From the NCBI GenBank assembly GCA_009760855.2, contig WPIO01000002.1:2137501-2201500 (forward strand): 64,000 bases of DNA, read 5' to 3'. Positions 63,362 to 64,000 of the stretch are shown in pieces. Position 1 is the first letter of the stretch, and every line of letters starts with the position of its first letter. The notes under the pieces are model-generated. The model was not told where the DNA came from, made no database searches, and saw only the letters and a program-made list of their open reading frames with translations. The position numbers and the translations under genes were made by a program. This DNA comes from Cristatella mucedo (taxonomy: Eukaryota > Bryozoa > Phylactolaemata > Cristatellidae).

Positions 63362-64000
63362 AACTAATAACAATAATAATAATAATAAACTTGATAAAGA
63401 GCCCTCAGAGAACTCAATCTCTTTCTACGCACTTTTGCTGCAAAGGGAAACACGATTGAATGGTGACTAATATCATGCTTGATAAACATGAATTACATGG
63501 TTAGTGGCAGCATGCACAGTGTCAGCAAGCATAAGCACATAAAGAACGAATCACAGGGACCCACTAAATGCTGTCATAAATAGGTGCGTTTTTAAGTTCT
63601 TTTTAAATGTGGTCAAGTCAGGGTGATGCATGTCGGGAGAGAACTGCTGGCTTTGGGAGCATACGAACTACATGCACGGTCTCCAAAGCATTCGAGGTTT
63701 GTACGAGGTATTGATAAACTGTTAGATTCCGAAAAGCAGGTGATACGATGCTTGGCCTGGTGGGGGAGTAGATCTGGGAGACAGGCTGGTGCCAAAGAAT
63801 AAAGTGACCTAACAGTGAGAGACAAAACCTTGAAGTCGATCCGTTGCTTGACTGGTAGCAAGTGCAGGTCGGCAAGAAGTGGTGTAATGTGGCAACAGCG
63901 ACGCTCACGACAGACAAGCCTAGCTGCAGAGTTTTGCACCAGCTGCAATCGCCTCATTGCACATGCTGGTAGGCCAGCAAGCAGTGGTTTACAGAAGTCA
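63362..64000 (-). mobile_element. LINE A 3' part, cut by window end
   Basis: TAATAATAA tail and stem-loop at 63375-63435, 3' UTR, then an RT C-terminus on the minus strand (HQAKHRITCFSESNSLSIPR, MRRLQLVQNSAARLVCRERR). Frameshifted. It continues beyond the window. Confidence 0.85.

Overview
This is a stretch of an animal nuclear genome. It holds a few intron-containing genes with C/G-rich codons in a background of LINEs, SINEs, DNA elements and simple repeats; there is no operon, phage or CRISPR structure. The alpha-tubulin begins MREV and has M at the QMGNACW position, which I associate with flatworms and other lophotrochozoans. The RING/B-box/beta-propeller gene fits the lophotrochozoan TRIM expansions. 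A lophotrochozoan, possibly a platyhelminth, is my best guess from these hints; it is an inference, not a proof.

Layout. 1-12 kb: relics of a CR1/L2-like LINE (called LINE A here), a Ty3/gypsy fragment and two tRNA-derived SINE families (SINE-1, SINE-2). 12.1-13.8 kb: a GC-rich patch with a possible small two-exon gene, then a cluster of perfect hairpins. 13.9-18.4 kb: a 4.5-kb element with ~500-bp terminal inverted repeats around a diverged ~155-bp tandem array, itself invaded by a second LINE (LINE B) and SINE-2. 19.0-25.4 kb (+): a complete three-exon ALG10 gene, the glucosyltransferase that finishes the N-glycan donor. 26.6-31.3 kb: a hAT-type MITE with a perfect 8-bp target duplication and two LINE A copies head to head. 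31.5-34.4 kb (-): a complete alpha-tubulin gene whose first exon appears to code only for Met, followed upstream by a GC-rich, promoter-like block. 36-40.3 kb: a small MITE, SINE-1 copies and a third LINE (LINE C). 40.7-42.9 kb (-): an intronless 740-residue TRIM-like gene. 43-49 kb: LINE fragments, a 119-bp tandem duplication and a second GC-rich block. 49.3-50.0 kb (-): two possible exons of an unknown gene. 51.6-63.1 kb (-): seventeen exons of an RCC1-repeat protein that I rebuilt by matching splice sites and phases; its N-terminus lies beyond the window. The last kilobase is again SINE-2 and LINE A.

The genes are unrelated housekeeping or signalling genes and do not form a pathway. The more unusual content is in the repeats. 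LINE A and SINE-1 share a 3' stem-loop tail, which suggests LINE-driven SINE mobilisation. The long-TIR element with a satellite-like core is the best candidate for something undescribed.
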